From: Micromonospora sp. NBC_01699
GTDB taxonomy: Bacteria; Actinomycetota; Actinomycetes; Mycobacteriales; Micromonosporaceae
Assembly (NCBI RefSeq): GCF_036250065.1
Contig: NZ_CP109199.1
Span: 2,728,001-2,792,000, forward strand
Direction: 5' to 3'
DNA length: 64,000 nt
Shown: positions 1-6,728 of the stretch, piece after piece
Numbering within the stretch: position 1 is the first letter of the stretch
How the letters are laid out: each line of letters begins with the position of its first letter
Notes under the pieces: model-generated
What the model was told of the DNA's origin: nothing
Databases searched by the model: none
What the model saw: only the letters and a program-made list of their open reading frames with translations
Made by a program: the position numbers and the translations under genes

Positions 1-561
1 CGCCTCGCGTTCCCCTTGACCATTGCCGCCTTCGGCGCGGAAATCTGGTACGCCGTGACGAATTACCTGTGGTATGCGGAGCCATGGAGGGGGCTTGACG
101 ACCTGCTGGGGTTCCGGACGGGGCTTTACGTGCCCTGGCAGCTTCCTACGTGGGCGTGCCTGATGGCCGCCCTGGCGATGGTGCCACTACTTCGAGCGGG
201 TCAATCGCGACCGACGCGACCATGGATCTGGCTTGTCGGTGCGGCGTTGACCTTCGCTGTCCTGTCGCCCAATCCGCTCAACGGCTGGGTCGAGCATTTC
301 ACCCTGGTGTTCATCGTGCCCGCCGGGCTGGTGGCGGCTCTCGTGGGTGCGGCGCTCGATGTGCGGATATCGATCGCGGCCAGCGCAGTCCTGCTGGCGC
401 TGACCCTGCCCATGTTGGCCTGGGAACAGCACTACGGGATGCTCTACGGTTGGGAATGGGGATTGGGATCGCGACTTAGTTATCGCTTAGCCGCGTTCGG
501 AGTCTTTGTCATCAACGTCATGGTCAGCAGAATGGTCGCCCGCCGGCAAGTCGCCCTATAA
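1..561 (+). CDS. Membrane protein, 5' end outside the window
   Basis: The reading frame is open from the first base, so the 186 visible residues are the C-terminal part of a longer protein. A TTG at base 16 could act as a start, but nothing favours it. About five hydrophobic segments alternate with short polar loops, the last ending in a basic tail (SRMVARRQVAL), which fits a polytopic inner-membrane protein. I recognise no family motif. About 80 bases downstream, an inverted repeat (640-649 with 679-688, CCCGTCCCAG / CTGGGACGGG) may end its transcript. The next genes run leftwards towards it, so it is probably a separate unit. Confidence 0.55.
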   Translation, partial: RLAFPLTIAAFGAEIWYAVTNYLWYAEPWRGLDDLLGFRTGLYVPWQLPTWACLMAALAMVPLLRAGQSRPTRPWIWLVGAALTFAVLSPNPLNGWVEHFTLVFIVPAGLVAALVGAALDVRISIAASAVLLALTLPMLAWEQHYGMLYGWEWGLGSRLSYRLAAFGVFVINVMVSRMVARRQVAL

Positions 562-715
562 ACAGCTTGGACGCGCCTGTACGTCGCGCCCAGGTCCTGG
601 GCCGCAGGAGCGGTAGAAGGAATTCGGGGAACTTGGAGGCCCGTCCCAGGACCGTCCTCGGGGAAGACGACGGCTGCGCTGGGACGGGCAGGGTACTGCC
701 GGGGCTTAGCTGGGC

Positions 716-922
716 TTATTGGATGGGGATGGTGTTCTGACCGACGCCGGGGCACGTGTTGCCCTTGCCCTGTTCCTGGTGGAGGCCGGCGGGCTTGCCA
801 ACCGCCGCGTGCACGATCGCGTTGCAGTGGCTACACCGGCTGTTTCCTGCTGCCCTGGGATAGATCCTCGGGGATTTGGTATTCCGGGTAGGGAATGATC
901 TCTTCTGCGTCCCAGTTGTCAC
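716..922 (-). CDS. Possible small Cys-rich protein at the end of the micro-gene chain
   Basis: The last 40 residues look like a real small zinc-binding protein: CSHCNAIVHAAVGK, then a His-containing stretch, then NTCPGVGQ and the end. The only in-frame start I find is a GTG at 922, which overlaps the preceding gene by about 90 bases in another frame. The N-terminal half therefore looks like shadow sequence. Either the true start codon is atypical or has been lost, or the gene was once fused or frameshifted against its neighbour. It has the same orientation and style as the Cys-x2-Cys proteins further upstream in the chain. Confidence 0.35.
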   Translation of the reverse strand: MTTGTQKRSFPTRNTKSPRIYPRAAGNSRCSHCNAIVHAAVGKPAGLHQEQGKGNTCPGVGQNTIPIQ

Positions 923-1106
923 CGCCTGGGCCGGAGGTGCGTACGGCCTTCAGGCGGATGACGCTGCCGTCGGTCATGGTGATCACTATGCCGCACGGCT
1001 TCATGGCGGTGCCGGGGTCATTGAACGTGTCGATCTTGGCGATGTCGGGGTGATTGGCTCGTTCGAGGAGCTGTCGGGTGAAGTCGATGAACCTGGGCGC
1101 CCGCAT
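831..1106 (-). CDS. Small protein, paralogue of the gene just upstream
   Basis: This 91-residue protein is of unknown function. Its start overlaps the stop of the upstream gene as TGATG, so translation is probably coupled. Residues 8-25 (TRQLLERANHPDIAKIDT) resemble the same part of the preceding protein (LLELVENLFEAAAHPEVTD), and both then have a short beta-rich stretch (GIVITMTDGSVIRLKAV here). The pair looks like an old tandem duplication. No signal peptide or membrane segment is visible. It could be a small DNA- or protein-binding factor, but nothing in the sequence settles this. Confidence 0.6.
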   Translation of the reverse strand: MRAPRFIDFTRQLLERANHPDIAKIDTFNDPGTAMKPCGIVITMTDGSVIRLKAVRTSGPGGDNWDAEEIIPYPEYQIPEDLSQGSRKQPV

Positions 1107-1315
1107 CAGCGTCCGCCGCCGATCTGGGTGCCGGCCTTCGGCCAGCCGTCCCTGGGGTAGAGGAGCAGCATGCCCTTTGCCCCGTTCTCGAACGCGACCT
1201 TCACGCCGGCCGGGCTGTAGGAGTCGCCGGGGACACGGCTGATGTCCGTGACCTCGGGGTGGGCGGCAGCTTCGAACAGGTTCTCGACCAGCTCCAACAG
1301 TTCTCGCTCTTTCAT
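1106..1315 (-). CDS. Small protein, first of a tandem paralogous pair
   Basis: This 69-residue protein starts MKERELLELVENLFEA and continues with a beta-rich part (GVKVAFENGAKGMLLLYPRD). Its stop overlaps the start of the next gene. The ATG at 1315 was chosen because the frame upstream (to a GTG at 1375) crosses a region with no ribosome site and poor codon bias. No known domain is recognised. It is separated from the upstream gene by a short hairpin (1376-1394), which may split the chain into two transcripts or let part of the message read through. Confidence 0.6.
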   Translation of the reverse strand: MKERELLELVENLFEAAAHPEVTDISRVPGDSYSPAGVKVAFENGAKGMLLLYPRDGWPKAGTQIGGGR

Positions 1316-1375
1316 AGAAAGGTGTCCAATCGTCCAAAGGGGGGCAATCGCTAAGGCATCCGACCAGTTTGACAC

Positions 1376-1394
1376 GGCGGGCTTTTAGCCCGCC
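1376..1394 (-). terminator. Short GC hairpin inside the micro-gene chain
   Basis: GGCGGGC pairs perfectly with GCCCGCC across a five-base TTTTA loop. There is no U-tract, as is common in actinobacteria. It lies between the 94-residue gene and the tandem pair, where it could attenuate or end transcription. Confidence 0.4.
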
Positions 1395-1453
1395 TCAACC
1401 TGTGGCGTTCCTTTTTCTCGTTGTGTACGGGTGGTCAGGTGGTCGCGGGACGT

Positions 1454-1738
1454 CTAGATCGCCCGTAGTCGGCGGCGGAGCGGTGGGTCGTGGATCCAGT
1501 CGATGAAGCGGGTTTCGGCTTGTTCGGGGGTCAGGTCGGGTAGGGCCATGGTTGCTTTGTCGCGGAAGCCGCCCATCACCTCGGCGAGTCGGGGTCGGTT
1601 GCCCTGGTAGAGGGACCACATGCGGCGGCGGAACACCTGGCAGGGCCATTCCTCGGTGTCGTCCTTGCACCGCCAGTCGTCGCCCGGCCGGTGCGGGGCA
1701 CCCATCGGGACACCACCGTCGTCTGGGTCGTGTTCCAC
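1454..1738 (-). CDS. Small Trp/Cys-containing protein (family often auto-labelled flavin reductase)
   Basis: This 94-residue protein starts at a GTG with a strong ribosome site (CGGAGGAAGC directly before it). The N-terminal part has the pattern P-x-R-P-x-D-D-W-x-C, then EEWPCQVF, then RRRMW. It resembles small actinobacterial proteins found beside XRE/DUF397 loci that databases often label 'flavin reductase' without biochemical support. The C-terminal half is helical and ends in RRRLRAI. The Trp-Cys pairs could hold a metal. It follows the ribbon-helix-helix gene by 11 bases and is probably co-transcribed with it. Confidence 0.65.
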   Translation of the reverse strand: MEHDPDDGGVPMGAPHRPGDDWRCKDDTEEWPCQVFRRRMWSLYQGNRPRLAEVMGGFRDKATMALPDLTPEQAETRFIDWIHDPPLRRRLRAI

Positions 1739-1749
1739 GCTTCCTCCGT

Positions 1750-1980
1750 TCAGAGCAGGTGGACCCGCTCGGTGCCGCCGTCGGGGTTCCGCACCGTGAG
1801 GCTCCCCCCGCCCCGTTCGGTCAGGTCGAGGACCAGGTCGAAGACCACCAGCGCCCGGTTGATCGTGTCCGTCTTCGTGTCCCGTCTGCGGGCGCACGCC
1901 GAGGCGAGCGCGTCGACCGCGCGGGGCATCAGGTTGACCGTGATCTTCGTCAGCGATCGGTCCGGCACCGGCTCAACCAC
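1750..1980 (-). CDS. Ribbon-helix-helix-like DNA-binding protein
   Basis: The 76-residue protein has a beta-strand (TKITVNLMPRAVDAL) followed by two helices (ASACARRRDTKTDTINRAL, then VVFDLVLDL). This is the layout of CopG/Arc ribbon-helix-helix repressors, which dimerise through the strand and insert it into the major groove. The GTG start overlaps the end of the upstream 38-residue gene. Inside this chain it is the best candidate for an autoregulator of the small-gene operon. The C-terminal tail (GGGSLTVRNPDGGTERVHLL) is unusual and may bind a partner. Confidence 0.65.
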   Translation of the reverse strand: MVEPVPDRSLTKITVNLMPRAVDALASACARRRDTKTDTINRALVVFDLVLDLTERGGGSLTVRNPDGGTERVHLL

Positions 1981-2089
1981 GACGCCTACCGACCACGATC
2001 ATCGGCACCGTCGGGGCCGGCGGCCGGGTCTCACGCGACCAACACGGGCACGAGCACGGCGCCGCCGGGGTAAGCGGCCCCTCCGTCAC
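1973..2089 (-). CDS. 38-residue Cys-rich micro-protein
   Basis: This very short frame starts at a GTG sharing a GTGA overlap with the stop of the gene before it, and its stop overlaps the start of the ribbon-helix-helix gene. The coupling at both ends is the main evidence. The protein contains APCSCPCW, a compact three-Cys cluster, and ends in VVGRRRG. It may be a metal-binding peptide or simply a coupling relay. Confidence is limited by its length. Confidence 0.4.
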   Translation of the reverse strand: MTEGPLTPAAPCSCPCWSRETRPPAPTVPMIVVGRRRG

Positions 2090-2256
2090 CGGGCCACCGG
2101 TGCCATTCTTTGGCGTTCGCGTTGCGCCCAGGCCAACTGCGCGCACCCATCCACCCGACACTGCGGACACCGCCGCCCATCGACATGCCCCTGAAGTGTC
2201 ATGCCGGCGGCCCACCAGATCCCGGCCCTCGTCAACGGCTCATCCTGCCTACTCAC
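2086..2256 (-). CDS. Small putative zinc-ribbon protein
   Basis: This 56-residue protein begins at a GTG preceded by GGGGGAG and overlaps the upstream stop as GTGA. It has GIWWAAGMTLQGHVDG, then CPQCRVDGCAQLAWAQ. The Cys-x2-Cys plus later Cys and the upstream His suggest a single zinc site. The neighbouring upstream gene carries a related CLHCTQYGCP motif, so the two may form a complex or be old duplicates. No enzymatic signature is present. Confidence 0.55.
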   Translation of the reverse strand: MSRQDEPLTRAGIWWAAGMTLQGHVDGRRCPQCRVDGCAQLAWAQRERQRMAPVAR

Positions 2257-2462
2257 AACTCCCCCTTCCCTGCACCGTTCTGCGTACCGGTGCTCACGTC
2301 CCGCGCGAGCGCCTGAAGAAACTCGATCGCACGGTCCATGTACGGGCACCCGTACTGGGTGCAATGAAGGCAGACCGGCCGCCAGAGGCGCGAATTGCGG
2401 TGCCGCATAACCTCACTCCGAGCGATCCACTTCAACGTGTCGATGCTCAATTCCCCGCCCAT
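2253..2462 (-). CDS. Small putative zinc-binding protein
   Basis: This 69-residue protein starts MGGELSIDTLKWIARSE, with VCLHCTQYGCPYMDRAIEFL in the middle, so Cys-x2-Cys-x4-Cys may bind a metal. The C-terminus is charged and disordered. It starts three bases after the stop of the preceding gene (TGACCGATG) and its own stop overlaps the next start. This is a typical member of the chain; function unknown. Confidence 0.6.
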   Translation of the reverse strand: MGGELSIDTLKWIARSEVMRHRNSRLWRPVCLHCTQYGCPYMDRAIEFLQALARDVSTGTQNGAGKGEL

Positions 2463-2465
2463 CGG

Positions 2466-2660
2466 TCACCCCGTGGGGTTTCGCCGGATGCGCCCGGACA
2501 CTCCGATGGCGAAGAACTCCATCGGCGGGTTCCGGCGGTCGCGGTCGTACCGGCCCTCGTTGGGCATCCGCCGCCGCGTGCCGGGGGCCGGGGGCAGGTC
2601 GGGCACCCCCTCGCCGGCGATCTCCGGGTCGGCGGTCGGGTTGGTCTCGTCATCGCTCAT
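2466..2660 (-). CDS. Small hydrophilic protein
   Basis: The protein has 64 residues. The ATG at 2660 is preceded by AAGGAGG at a nine-base spacing, which decides the start over an earlier in-frame ATG (2744) lacking such a site. The N-terminal half is acidic and Pro-rich (DDETNPTADPEIAGEG). The C-terminal part is basic (GRYDRDRRNPPMEFFAIG). It contains no cysteine pairs or membrane segment, and no family is recognised. Confidence 0.55.
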   Translation of the reverse strand: MSDDETNPTADPEIAGEGVPDLPPAPGTRRRMPNEGRYDRDRRNPPMEFFAIGVSGRIRRNPTG

Positions 2661-2740
2661 AGGTGGCGCCTCCTTCTCGAACGGCCGGGTGAACATCGCG
2701 CGGCAGGCGCGGTAGTGCGTGGGGTCAGCGCGTCGTCGCG

Positions 2741-3061
2741 TCATGACCATCGACTCGGGTCGCTCAGGGTCGGGCACCGCTCGCACCCGAGCGGACACGG
2801 AGGCCGCCGGTAACCCGGAAGCGCCGTGGTCCGCACGACACCGACCCAGCCCGCCACCCGCTCGTCGTTCGGGCCCAGCTCGACCCCCACCAGGGCAACC
2901 CAGTCCGTACGCCCCAAGTCCACGTCAACGGGGTAGTGCGTCACCCGCAGGCGTAGGTCCTGCCAACCCTCGGGCCACTCGAACGGCCCGTGACCGAGCA
3001 GGTACGACGTCGGATCGATCGTGAACACATCACCGACCTTGACCAACGGCTCATCCGACAC
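2741..3061 (-). CDS. Small beta-rich conserved hypothetical
   Basis: The protein has about 106 residues from the GTG at 3061, or 111 from a GTG at 3076. The pattern VKVGDVFTIDPTSYLLG, then LRLRVTHYPVDVDLG, then DWVALVGVELGP suggests a compact beta-barrel, and similar small proteins recur in actinobacterial accessory loci. It overlaps the end of the upstream 64-residue gene by 11 or 26 bases, so translation is probably coupled. No catalytic motif is visible. Confidence 0.55.
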   Translation of the reverse strand: MSDEPLVKVGDVFTIDPTSYLLGHGPFEWPEGWQDLRLRVTHYPVDVDLGRTDWVALVGVELGPNDERVAGWVGVVRTTALPGYRRPPCPLGCERCPTLSDPSRWS

Positions 3062-3245
3062 GGCAGCCCCCGTCACGGGACACCCGGCAGCCCGTGCGCT
3101 GCCCGAGGGTCAGCCACGGCCCCAGGAACAGCGTCGGACCAGCCCACACCGGGCGGGCGGACGGCGGCGGAATGGGTGGCTGTGGCGCGGCAGACCCGAG
3201 GGACCACGGCCAGACACAGCCCCGCCAACGGCGAACCAGAAACAT
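3051..3245 (-). CDS. First gene of the micro-gene chain, small Pro/Trp-rich protein
   Basis: This 64-residue protein starts MFLVRRWRGCVWPWSLG and has an excellent ribosome site (TGAGGAGG, seven bases before the ATG). That site is the main reason to accept it. The composition (Trp, Pro, Gly, with basic N-terminus and hydrophobic middle) could be a small membrane-associated peptide. It is the promoter-proximal gene of the leftward chain, facing the XRE regulator across about 285 bases. That shared region is where the regulator would be expected to act. Confidence 0.5.
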   Translation of the reverse strand: MFLVRRWRGCVWPWSLGSAAPQPPIPPPSARPVWAGPTLFLGPWLTLGQRTGCRVSRDGGCRVG

Positions 3246-3530
3246 CGTGATACCTCCTCAGGATCAGGTGGGGTCGCCCCGAGTTCGATGAATGTGGGTC
3301 CGGGACGACCCCCAGTCCCACCCGTCCACGTCCGGTCGTCCTACCGGGAGGGTCCGAGCGGTTCCTTGGTGACACTCTGGTGTGACGGGGCCTACTCTCG
3401 GAACAGGTACGGGCCGGTCAGAGCGCGATCAGATAGAGATCACTAACCATGAGTGAGCGTCGGGCGCTGGCTGCCAGGTTGGGCAGCCGGGGAGCGGCGG
3501 GACTCATTTTGGAGAGAGGTAGAAGAGGCG

Positions 3531-4328
3531 ATGCCCATGACCCCCCTTCAGTTTTTCCTTCGGGAGCTGCGAAAGCGCCGCGAGGCGTTCCCGCTGACCC
3601 AGGAAGAACTAGGAAAGCGGATCAAGTTCTCGGCCTCCCACGTCAGTGCCGTTGAGCTGGGTAACCGTCCGCCGAAAGAGGACTACCTGACAGCGGTCGA
3701 CGACGTACTACAGACGAGCGGGCTGTTCTTCACGATGTGGGAAGACCTGGTGAAGGACGAAGCCGCGCCCCGGTGGCTTCGGAAGTGGTTGGAGTACGAA
3801 CGCGAAGCGCTGGCGCTGCGGTGGTACGAACCGGCCTATGTGCCTGGCCTGTTGCAGACCGAGGCGTACGCACGGGCAACGCTCACGGGCGCGCGGCTGA
3901 CCGGCGACGAGATCGAGCAGCGCGTCTTATCGCGACTCGAACGCCAGGCCGTGCTCTTGCGAGATCCGCTGCCGCAGGCGTACTTCGTGATAGATGAGCA
4001 GGTGATCCGGCGTCCCTGCGGCCGTCCGGGGGTCATGGCTGAGCAACTCGAACACCTCGTAACCCAGGCCGAGCAGGAGCACATTCAGTTGCACGTTGCT
4101 CCGGGCGAGGTCGGAGTGTACCCAGGGTTAGCCGGTGCCTTCATCCTCGCCGAACTGCCGGAGAACGTCCGGGTCGGTCATGTTGACGGCCAGCTCAAGG
4201 CGGAGATCGTTCTACGGGCGGACGACATTGCTAGCCTGAGCATGACGTGGGAGAGCGTCCGTGGCGTCGCCCTTCCGCGCGGGCAGTCCCTCGATCTACT
4301 CAAGGAAGTGGCGAAGACATGGACATGA
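3531..4328 (+). CDS. XRE-family regulator with DUF5753 domain (WhiJ-like)
   Basis: The protein has 265 residues. Residues 8-60 form a helix-turn-helix of the XRE type (TQEELGKRIKFSASHVSAVE). The rest is the DUF5753 ligand or partner domain, with YEPAYVPGLLQTEAYARA and FVIDEQVIRRPCG as landmarks. In Streptomyces, WhiJ-like regulators pair with small DUF397 proteins and influence development and antibiotic production. Here the DUF397 gene starts ten bases before this stop, so the pair is co-translated. The start is the ATG after GAAGAGGCG; a second in-frame ATG lies two codons on. It is divergent from the micro-gene chain and probably regulates it. Confidence 0.9.
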   Translation: MPMTPLQFFLRELRKRREAFPLTQEELGKRIKFSASHVSAVELGNRPPKEDYLTAVDDVLQTSGLFFTMWEDLVKDEAAPRWLRKWLEYEREALALRWYEPAYVPGLLQTEAYARATLTGARLTGDEIEQRVLSRLERQAVLLRDPLPQAYFVIDEQVIRRPCGRPGVMAEQLEHLVTQAEQEHIQLHVAPGEVGVYPGLAGAFILAELPENVRVGHVDGQLKAEIVLRADDIASLSMTWESVRGVALPRGQSLDLLKEVAKTWT

Positions 4329-4507
4329 CCGGCGCCAAGTGGCGGAAGTCGACCCGCTCGTCGTCTAACGGCGGGTCATGCGTCGAGGTCGCCGACAACC
4401 TCGCGGGCATCGTGCTCGTGCGGGACACCAAGGACCGTGACGGCGGCACGCTGACCTTCGGGCCGGAGGCGTGGCGAGCGTTCGTCGGGCTGGCAAAGCA
4501 GCAGTAA
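4319..4507 (+). CDS. DUF397 protein, copy 1
   Basis: This 62-residue protein is typical of the DUF397 family: W-R-K-S-x-R-S near the N-terminus, then GGSCVEVAD, then VLVRDTKD and a C-terminal FGPEAWRAFV. Family members are partners of WhiJ-like XRE regulators. Its ATG lies inside the last codons of the regulator. The DNA from about 60 bases into the gene to past the stop is nearly identical to copies 2 and 3 downstream, which suggests recent duplication or gene conversion. Confidence 0.9.
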   Translation: MDMTGAKWRKSTRSSSNGGSCVEVADNLAGIVLVRDTKDRDGGTLTFGPEAWRAFVGLAKQQ

Positions 4508-4553
4508 CCGCCCGTAGCGGGCACGGGGTGTCCTGTCCGCTGACGACTGTGAA

Positions 4554-4625
4554 GAAAAACGTCATTCTCTATTCCTCCTCCAGAAAAGCGAACTCTTGAG
4601 AGAGAAATAGAGAATGACGTTTTTC
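4554..4625. repeat. Nested hairpin element, copy 1
   Basis: A perfect 20-base inverted repeat (4554-4573 with 4606-4625) encloses a 32-base loop. The loop holds a second, imperfect inverted repeat around AAAGCGAAC. The element is strikingly AT-rich for this genome. It follows DUF397 copy 1 and recurs after DUF397 copy 3. It could be a terminator, or a small mobile or mobilised repeat carried along by the duplication. Confidence 0.8.
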
Positions 4626-4726
4626 GTCATCCAGTCCTCGGTGCTCTCTTGGGACAGGATCACGACGCGCTCGGGGTTAAGCCCATATGGTTCCGTGCGT
4701 GAGCCGACGTAGAGCGGTTGGTAACC

Positions 4727-5190
4727 TCGCTGCGCTGGCTCGAAGGGAGGGTGATTCCTGGTCTTCCGCAGACGGCGGACTACGGCCGCGCGGTCTTCCG
4801 AGCGGTGGCGTGCTAGCGGATGAAGAGGTGGAGGGGGGTGTCGTGCTCCGGTTGGATCGGCAATCGGTGCTCGACCGGGAGCAGCCCCCGCTACTCACGG
4901 TGGTGATCGACGAGGGAGCACCACGGCGGCCGGTAGGTGAGCCACGCGTGGGTGTACACCTCGTTTCCTTGTCAGTCAGGGCTTATCTTGGGATGAGGCC
5001 CATGCGTGCTCGCTATGGTGTCGAGTGAGGAGCACCTTGTTACCTGGACAACCAGCTTCAAGGTCAGGTGATTGACGGTGCCGAGAACCTGGCAGGACCT
5101 CAGCGAGCGTGGGATCCCATTCTGAGTGAGGCGTTACCCCAGCAACAGACGGCTGAGCTGATCAAGGGAGTAGCGGAGGCATGGACATGA
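4727..5190 (+). pseudogene. Decayed DUF5753 regulator
   Basis: Fragments match the C-terminal domain of the intact regulator upstream in order but in different frames. LRWLEGRVIPGLPQTADYG runs to a stop codon, then comes DRQSVLDREQPPLLTVVIDE with APRRPVG, and finally ALPQQQTAELIKGVAEAWT and a stop. The helix-turn-helix part is missing and is replaced by the hairpin element and unrelated sequence. The end still overlaps the next DUF397 start by ten bases, exactly as in the intact pair. This shows the region arose by duplication of a regulator/DUF397 module. Confidence 0.8.
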
Positions 5191-5369
5191 TCGAACCGAA
5201 CTGGCGAACCTCTACACGCAGCTCGGCCAGCGGCGGCGCGTGCGTCGAGGTCGCGGATAACCTCGCGGGCATCGTGCTCGTGCGGGACACCAAGGACCGT
5301 GACGGCGGCACGCTGACCTTCGGGCCGGAGGCGTGGCGCGCGTTCGTGGGGCTGGCGAAGCATCAGTAA
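5181..5369 (+). CDS. DUF397 protein, copy 2
   Basis: The protein has 62 residues, starting MDMIEPNWRTSTRSSASGG, with the same conserved core as copies 1 and 3 (VLVRDTKDRDGGTLTFGPEA). It is intact even though the regulator in front of it is a pseudogene. It may now work with the regulator at 3531-4328 or be on the way to loss. Confidence 0.85.
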   Translation: MDMIEPNWRTSTRSSASGGACVEVADNLAGIVLVRDTKDRDGGTLTFGPEAWRAFVGLAKHQ

Positions 5370-5419
5370 ATGCCTGTAGCGGGCCCGTAGTGCACTGTCT
5401 TGAAGCTGGTGGAGGAACT

Positions 5420-5608
5420 ATGACCACAGGTACCCTGATCTGGCGGAAGTCGTCCCGCAGCAATGCAAACGGTGGGGCGTGCGTCGAGGTTGCCGACAAC
5501 CTCGCGGCCATCGTGCTCGTGCGGGACACCAAGGACCGTGACGGCGGCACGCTGACCTTCGGGCCGGAGGCGTGGCGCGCGTTCGTCGGGCTGGCAAAGC
5601 AGCAGTAA
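5420..5608 (+). CDS. DUF397 protein, copy 3
   Basis: The protein has 62 residues, starting MTTGTLIWRKSSRSNANGG, and the ATG follows a clear GGAGGAACT ribosome site, so it can be translated independently. No regulator remnant precedes it. The C-terminal two thirds is almost identical at DNA level to copies 1 and 2. The sequence after the stop repeats that of copy 1 through the hairpin element, so this gene and its 3' flank were duplicated together. Confidence 0.88.
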   Translation: MTTGTLIWRKSSRSNANGGACVEVADNLAAIVLVRDTKDRDGGTLTFGPEAWRAFVGLAKQQ

Positions 5609-5650
5609 CCGCCCGTAGCGGGCACGGGGCGCCCTGTCCGCTGACGACTG

Positions 5651-5731
5651 TGACGAAAAACGTCATTCCCTTATTCCTCCTCAAGAAAAGCGAACTCTTG
5701 AGAGAGAAATAGAGAATGACGTTTTTCGTCA
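5651..5731. repeat. Nested hairpin element, copy 2
   Basis: A 17-base perfect inverted repeat (5651-5667 with 5715-5731) encloses a second one, CTCAAGA / TCTTGAG. Relative to copy 1 the outer stem has moved outwards by a few bases and the inner part of the old stem has mismatches. The flank after it also resembles the flank of copy 1 (GGACAGGATCACGACG against GGGCAGGATCACGACG). Confidence 0.8.
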
Positions 5732-5861
5732 TCCGCGTCAGTGTCCCGGCGGGCCCGCCGTCTTCGGCCGCTCGCCCGGCGTCTACGCGGCGTTTTGATC
5801 CTTCGCGCATCCTTGGGGCAGGATCACGACGTGCATGACCCGACGTGGATGCTTTGGCAGC

Positions 5862-6338
5862 TCAGGTAGGTGTAAGCCACTCGATCATTTTGTCGGTGAA
5901 ATCCACCTCATAGGGAAGACCTCGTAAGTCCTCCGCGGTCGCATCCAGGCCGCGAGCCCGAGCCAGCTCGGCCAGCCATGACCAGGGGTGTTCCTGCTCC
6001 ATCGCGCACTGCTCATCGTCGGGGAGCACGGCGTTCAAGATGTACCGGGTGATGCTTTCCCGAGTCTCGACGAGCGGAACGACACCACCTGGGACACCGG
6101 TTGATCTGGCAGTAACAGTGAATCCACGATCCGCATGCAGGAGCACGCGCCGACCGTCCTCCAGCATCGCGTACTCACTGACTATGAAGTTCCGGGTGCT
6201 CGCATCCTCGGGGTACGTCCCTCGGAGATCGCAGCTCGCACCCAGGGCGACGATGCGGCCGGGTTCGACTCGGGAAAGATTTTCGGGAGCGCGGTAGGCG
6301 CCTGGGTACGGGCGCCAACCAAATTGTCCGCTGCTCAC
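5862..6338 (-). CDS. Conserved hypothetical protein
   Basis: The protein has 158 residues from a GTG at 6338, chosen because GGGAG lies upstream; a TTG at 6386 is possible but unlikely. It contains GRIVALGASCDLRGTYPED, a beta-rich middle (EYAMLEDGRRVLLHADRGF), then an acidic helical C-terminus ending in KMIEWLTPT. No signal peptide or catalytic motif is seen. It may be an immunity-type or regulatory protein, but I cannot assign a family. Confidence 0.7.
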   Translation of the reverse strand: MSSGQFGWRPYPGAYRAPENLSRVEPGRIVALGASCDLRGTYPEDASTRNFIVSEYAMLEDGRRVLLHADRGFTVTARSTGVPGGVVPLVETRESITRYILNAVLPDDEQCAMEQEHPWSWLAELARARGLDATAEDLRGLPYEVDFTDKMIEWLTPT

Positions 6339-6728
6339 TGTCTGACTCCCGAGACTCCCGTGATCGATTCGGCTGTTACCAAACAAACCGTGCCACCTGA
6401 TCGCCGGTTACGGGCGTCGCTGGGACGGCGGCGACTGGCGATCAGGTGCTGAACGTGCGGGTTGAGGGATCCCGGCAATACGGTCCAAAAGGGTCGGCGA
6501 CTCCAATGGTGCAGAGCCCGGAAGACCGCCTACCGTCGCTCCGGACCGACAAGATCCGCGAGACGATATTTAGCGCACGGGGTTTCGGATGGCCCGCCCT
6601 TCCGCTCCAAGGGTCGCTGTTGGGCCAGCTCAGGCCATGCTGGTCGGCTCGGATAAGCCGCAGGGGACCGGTAGCCCTCGGCGGGTTCGCGGTGTGGTCG
6701 CGCGTACGTGGGATGAGATGCTGCTGGG
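6339..6728. other. Intergenic region with an inverted repeat
   Basis: I see no convincing gene here. A perfect 12-base inverted repeat, CACCTGATCGCC at 6394-6405 and GGCGATCAGGTG at 6437-6448, has a 31-base GC-rich loop. Frames that stay open across the region have poor codon bias and no ribosome site. It holds the promoters of the two divergent flanking genes. Confidence 0.5.

Noticed and set aside
1-6400. An integrative element or prophage
   Set aside because: Small genes and regulators suggest an accessory region, but there is no integrase, replication, transfer or structural gene, and no direct repeats that could be ends were found.
6480-6720. A possible tRNA or attachment site
   Set aside because: Some GGTTCG-like sequence is present, but I could not build a cloverleaf, and no integrase is in the window.
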